Positions 16,985 through 19,827 of a stretch of DNA of 19,827 nucleotides are shown here, piece by piece; the first letter of the stretch is position 1, and every line of letters starts with the position of its first letter. This DNA is from Albimonas sp041685625 (GTDB lineage: Bacteria > Pseudomonadota > Alphaproteobacteria > Rhodobacterales > Rhodobacteraceae): positions 1 through 19,827 of the forward strand of contig JAWLFJ010000073.1 of NCBI GenBank assembly GCA_041685625.1, written 5' to 3'. The position numbers and the translations under genes are program-made. The notes beneath the pieces are model-generated. The model was not told the DNA's origin, did not search any database, and saw nothing but the letters and a program-made list of their open reading frames with translations.

Positions 16985-17289
16985 AAGCGCCCCCGACGAG
17001 GTCGTCGCGGACGGATCGGCGCGGCGCGCGGGGGCAGGCGCAAGCACGCCCCGGGCAGGGGCGCGGCCGATCCGAGAGCCCCGCGCCATGCGAGGGCGGC
17101 GGAGCGCGTGCGGTTCTTCATGGCGCGGACGCCGGCGTGATCCGGCCCGCGACGACCGGACGGTGTCGCGTTCGCGCCGTCCCAGGTCGGATTTCATCGG
17201 CCGTTCGCCCGCCGATGTGCAGGGAAGCTACTCGTAAAGGGCCGTGCGTCAACCGTCCGCAGCGGCCCCTCGGCACGCCGTCCCTCCTC

Positions 17290-17318
17290 GAACGCCCCTC
17301 AAGCCATTGAGGGCGTTC
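17290..17318. terminator. Terminator-like hairpin after the ABC importer operon
   Basis: GAACGCCC-C-TCAA, short loop, TTGAGGGCGTTC: twelve pairs with one bulged cytosine, 24 bp past the ATPase stop. It would separate the importer operon from the betaine gene downstream. Confidence 0.6.
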
Positions 17319-17342
17319 GGTAAGAACCTCATCGTAATCTTT

Positions 17343-18158
17343 TCATCCGCCCGCGCCGGAACGCCCGACGTCCGATTCGCCCATAGGGCGAAGCGTCGCG
17401 ATCGGCTGCACCACCGGCGCCTCGCCGTCCCAGTCGAGCCGGGCGCGGATGCCGTAGACCGACCCCAGCCGCTCCGGGGTCAGAACCGCCCGCGGCGGCC
17501 CCTCGGCGGCCACGCGCCCCCCGTCCAGCAGCACCAGCCGCGTGCACCAGCGCGCCGCCAACGCCAGATCGTGCAGCGAGGCGAGCACGCCCCGCCCCTC
17601 CGCCGCCAGCCCCGCAAAGGTCTCCATCAGCGACAGCTGGTGCGCCGGGTCGAGCCCCGCCGTCGGCTCGTCCGCCACCAGCAGCGGCGCCTCCTGCGCC
17701 AGCGCCCGCGCGATCAGCGCCCGCGCCCGCTCCCCGCCCGACAGCGCCGTGGCCGGCCGCGCCCGGAACGCCGTCAGGTCCGTGCGCGCCAGCGCCGCCG
17801 TCACCGCCGCCCGGTCCGCCGGCCCCGGCCCGCGACCCGGCCGCAGCCAGGGCCCCCGCCCCAGCGACACCAGCGCCTCGACCGAGAGCGCCCAGGCGAT
17901 CTCCCGCTCCTGCGGCAGCCAGGCCGCCCGCCGCGCCCGCTCGACCGGCGAGAGCCGCGCCACCGCCTCGCCGCCGAGCCTGCGCGTCCCCTCCGCCGGG
18001 ATCAGCCCCAGCGCCGCGCGCATCAGGGTCGACTTGCCGGCCCCGTTCGGCCCGATCAGCCCGACGCACTCGCCGCGCCCGACGCAGAGCGACACGCCGT
18101 CCACCACCCGGCGCCGGCCGAGCGTCGCGCCCAGTCCCTCCACCGCCAGCAGGCTCAC
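17343..18158 (-). CDS. ABC importer ATPase, cobalamin/iron-chelate type, 271 aa
   Basis: Nucleotide-binding subunit of a BtuD/FhuC-class importer. Walker A is GPNGAGKST (36-44), the signature LSGGERARALIARAL, Walker B LLVADEP, and the H-loop LASLHDLALAA. The Q-loop region reads AAWLPQEREIAWALSVEALV, where 'R+ ..LPQ' followed by a '.V..LV.LGR.P' segment is typical of this class. I chose GTG at 18158-18156, which overlaps the permease stop as GTGA and puts the first beta strand (LLAVEGLGATLG) at the N-terminus; the open frame starts 11 codons earlier without a ribosome site. About 45 residues beyond the core carry the family's C-terminal extension with VYGIRARLDW. Substrate is undetermined. Confidence 0.9.
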   Translation of the reverse strand: MSLLAVEGLGATLGRRRVVDGVSLCVGRGECVGLIGPNGAGKSTLMRAALGLIPAEGTRRLGGEAVARLSPVERARRAAWLPQEREIAWALSVEALVSLGRGPWLRPGRGPGPADRAAVTAALARTDLTAFRARPATALSGGERARALIARALAQEAPLLVADEPTAGLDPAHQLSLMETFAGLAAEGRGVLASLHDLALAARWCTRLVLLDGGRVAAEGPPRAVLTPERLGSVYGIRARLDWDGEAPVVQPIATLRPMGESDVGRSGAGG

Positions 18159-19168
18159 GCCAGCCCCCGGCGATGCCGCGCCACCAGCCACAGGAAGAAC
18201 GGCGCCCCCACGATCGCCGTCAGCACGCCCAGCTTCAGGTCCTGCCCCGGCGCCAGCAGCCGCGCCGCCACGTCCGCCGCCAGCAGCACCGCCGCCCCGC
18301 CGAGGGCCGAGGCCGGCAGCAGCGCCGACGGCCGCGCCCCGACCAGCGGGCGCAGCAGATGCGGCACGACCAGCCCCACGAACCCGATCGCCCCCGCCAC
18401 CGCCGTCGCCGCCCCGACCGAGGCCGCGACGCCCCCGACCGCCAGCAGCCGAAGCCGCCCCAGCCGCACGCCGAGCGAGGCCGCCGCGTCCTCGCCCAGC
18501 GTCAGCGCGTCCAGCCCCCGCCCCAGCGTCGCCAGCATCGCCCAGCCGGCGAGCATGAACGGCAGCGCCAGCTGCACGTGCAGGAACGAGCGATCCGCGA
18601 GCGAGCCCAGCATCCAGAACACGATCTCCAGCGCCGCGAAGGGATTGGGCGAGAGGTTCAGCGCCAGCGAGGTCAGCGCCCCGCAGAAGCTCGTCACCGC
18701 CACCCCGGCGAGGATCAGCGTCAGCGCCCCGCCGCCCGCCGTCGGCGCGCCCCCCGCGAGCGCCAGCACCGCCAGCACCGCGAGCCCAGCTCCCGCCAGC
18801 GCCATCAGCGGCAGGGCCAGCGGAAAGGCGGCGGACAGCCCCGCATGGATCGCCAGCACCGCGCCGAGCGCGGCGCCGGAGGAGACGCCGATCAGCCCCG
18901 GCTCGGCCAGCGGGTTGCGCAGATAGCCCTGCAAGGCCGCGCCCGAGAGCCCCAGCGTCGCCCCGACCGCGAGGCCGAGGATCGCCCGCGGCAGCCGGAT
19001 CTCGCGCATCACCAGCACCGCCGCCTCGCCCTCCCCGGCGACCAGCGCCGCGAGGCTCTCGCCGAGGTCCAGCCCCGCCGGGCCGGTCAGCAGCGAGGCC
19101 GCGAAGAGCGCCGCGACCACCGCCGCCAGCGTCGCCAGCGTCCAGCGGCCCCGCGCCGCCTCGCTCAT
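18155..19168 (-). CDS. ABC importer permease, FecCD/BtuC family, 337 aa
   Basis: Inner-membrane channel with about ten hydrophobic helices. Family signatures are REIRLPRAILGLAVGATLGL, SGAALQGYLRNPLAEPGLIGV (about 75-95) and, near the end, AGAIGFVGLVVPHLLRPLVG followed by PASALGGAAVLLAADVAARL and LKLGVLTAIVGAPFFLWL. The coupling-helix region facing the ATPase lies in LGEDAAASLGV. Length is normal. ATG at 19168 overlaps the binding-protein stop by four bases (ATGA), and its own stop overlaps the ATPase start. The family transports cobalamin, haem or ferric siderophores and the sequence alone does not decide which. Confidence 0.93.
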   Translation of the reverse strand: MSEAARGRWTLATLAAVVAALFAASLLTGPAGLDLGESLAALVAGEGEAAVLVMREIRLPRAILGLAVGATLGLSGAALQGYLRNPLAEPGLIGVSSGAALGAVLAIHAGLSAAFPLALPLMALAGAGLAVLAVLALAGGAPTAGGGALTLILAGVAVTSFCGALTSLALNLSPNPFAALEIVFWMLGSLADRSFLHVQLALPFMLAGWAMLATLGRGLDALTLGEDAAASLGVRLGRLRLLAVGGVAASVGAATAVAGAIGFVGLVVPHLLRPLVGARPSALLPASALGGAAVLLAADVAARLLAPGQDLKLGVLTAIVGAPFFLWLVARHRRGLA

Positions 19169-19827
19169 CGCGCCGCCGCCAGCGCCGGCGCCCGCGCGTC
19201 CAGCAGCGCCTCCACCGCCAGCGTCACGAAGGGCGTGCCGCAGACCTGCCGCCGCTCCTCCACCGTGGCGCCGCCGAGCGCGGCGAGCCGCTCCAGCGCC
19301 GGATGCCGCGCCGTCTCGTAGGCCCGCCCGCGCCGGGTGTCCGCAAGGCTGCGGGTCCGGATCAGGAACGGCTCCAGCATCACCAGCGCCTCCAGCGGCA
19401 GCGGCGCGACGCCGCTCAGCCCCAGATCCGCCGCGGCGTTCTCCAGCCGGGCCGCCGCCATCACGTCCGCCGCCAGCGTCCCCGCGCCGGAGGTGTAGCC
19501 GTTGGGATAATGATAGGCCGCCGGCAGCCGCCGCAGCCCGGCCGCCCGCGCCGCCGCCGCGGCGCGCGCCGCCTCGAAGCCGGCGACCGCGGGGGCGGCC
19601 GCCGCCCCGCGCCCCAGCAGCCGCCCGACCCGGCGCAGCCGGTCCGGCACGTCGTCGAGCGAGCTCGCCGGCTCGAACACCACCACCCGCAAGCCGAGCC
19701 GTCGCAGCAGCGCCAGCGTCGCCGCGTCGTTGAACGACCCGGCGAGCACCAGATCCGGCTTCATCAGCCAGACCTCCTCGGCGCCGCCGTCGGTGGCGCG
19801 CAGCCCCGCCGCCGCCGCGACCCGGTG
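19165..19827 (-). CDS. ABC importer substrate-binding protein, truncated at window edge
   Basis: C-terminal 220 residues of a periplasmic binding protein of the BtuF/FhuD (Peripl_BP_2) type; the start and signal peptide lie beyond 19827. The frame continues unbroken to the edge, so the internal ATG at 19764 is not the start. Visible features are HRVAAAAGL and EEVWLMKPDLVLAG, the usual 'E.+..L.PDLV+' strand at the end of the first lobe. After these come the linking helix (SLDDVPDRLRRVGRLLG) and the second lobe with NGYTSGAGTLAADVMAAARLENAA, PLPLEALVMLEPFLI and RRQVCGTPFVTLAVEAL. It is the first of the three coupled genes visible here. Whether it binds corrinoid or iron chelate is open. Confidence 0.85.
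   Translation of the reverse strand, partial: HRVAAAAGLRATDGGAEEVWLMKPDLVLAGSFNDAATLALLRRLGLRVVVFEPASSLDDVPDRLRRVGRLLGRGAAAAPAVAGFEAARAAAAARAAGLRRLPAAYHYPNGYTSGAGTLAADVMAAARLENAAADLGLSGVAPLPLEALVMLEPFLIRTRSLADTRRGRAYETARHPALERLAALGGATVEERRQVCGTPFVTLAVEALLDARAPALAAAR

Larger units (their letters stand above)
16944..17342 (-). promoter_or_regulatory. Long leader/intergenic region before the betaine methyltransferase gene
   Basis: About 400 bases without a supported gene. It contains the palindrome at 16967-16984, the terminator-like hairpin at 17290-17318 and a weak promoter candidate on the minus strand: TTGACG (17252-17247), 16 bases, TAGCTT (17230-17225). If that promoter is real the mRNA leader is about 275 bases, long for a simple gene. 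Short open frames here, including one starting at 17121, lack family resemblance. Confidence 0.35.

Noticed and set aside
16444..17121. Minus-strand open frame from 17121 with an alanine-rich N-terminus like a signal peptide
   Set aside because: It becomes arginine/proline-rich at once, has no ribosome site and overlaps the methyltransferase gene out of frame.
15273..17237. 654-codon plus-strand open frame antisense to the betaine methyltransferase
   Set aside because: Shadow frame of the fused methyltransferase gene, with no ribosome site or recognisable domain.
19764..19766. ATG as the start of the substrate-binding protein
   Set aside because: The frame continues upstream to the window edge with binding-protein sequence, so this methionine is internal.

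Overview
The window is very GC-rich DNA with strong third-position GC bias, and its gene families point to an alphaproteobacterium, most likely a marine or halotolerant member of the Rhodobacterales. The pointers are a methionine synthase split into two genes, a fused glycine/sarcosine-dimethylglycine methyltransferase for betaine, a Zur-type operator at znu, and a candidate EcfG-type stress promoter. This assignment is inference; no rRNA or other marker gene is present.

Layout. Positions 1-2.4 kb are accessory. They hold a decayed IS5-family (IS427-like) insertion sequence with long imperfect terminal repeats (about 88-1013), two tiny membrane-protein genes on the minus strand behind a GGAACC-N16-CGTT promoter, and a short IS110-like transposase remnant. 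From 2.5 to 3.5 kb a plus-strand amidohydrolase (COG3618 type) ends at a large hairpin shared with the convergent minus-strand genes. From 3.7 to 7.6 kb, read right to left, lies an acyl-CoA catabolism operon: a double-hotdog thioesterase, a normal acyl-CoA dehydrogenase, a short diverged acyl-CoA dehydrogenase and a crotonase. The last three are translationally coupled by overlaps.

From 7.6 to 10.3 kb is the high-affinity zinc importer. znuC-znuB (minus) and znuA (plus) diverge around one Zur-like palindrome. ZnuA carries a metal-binding loop built from a 15-bp tandem repeat. From 10.4 to 16.9 kb is a one-carbon/methyl block on the minus strand: fused glycine to betaine methyltransferase, metF, metH homocysteine domain, and metH folate/cobalamin/reactivation domains. 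Betaine synthesis uses three S-adenosylmethionine per glycine, and metF plus split metH regenerate methionine from homocysteine, so the order reads as a methyl consumption and supply unit.

From 17.3 to the right edge is a three-gene ABC importer of the BtuCDF/FhuBCD class (ATPase, permease, truncated binding protein), each pair joined by a 4-bp overlap. Cobalamin is an attractive substrate because MetH needs it, but a siderophore or haem cannot be excluded.

Most of the window is conserved metabolism and transport. The points most worth a second look are the betaine/metF/split-metH arrangement, the Zur box overlapping the znuC start codon, the candidate stress-regulated pair of small membrane proteins, and the likely heteromeric acyl-CoA dehydrogenase. 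I found no defence system, CRISPR array, phage module or clearly undescribed system.
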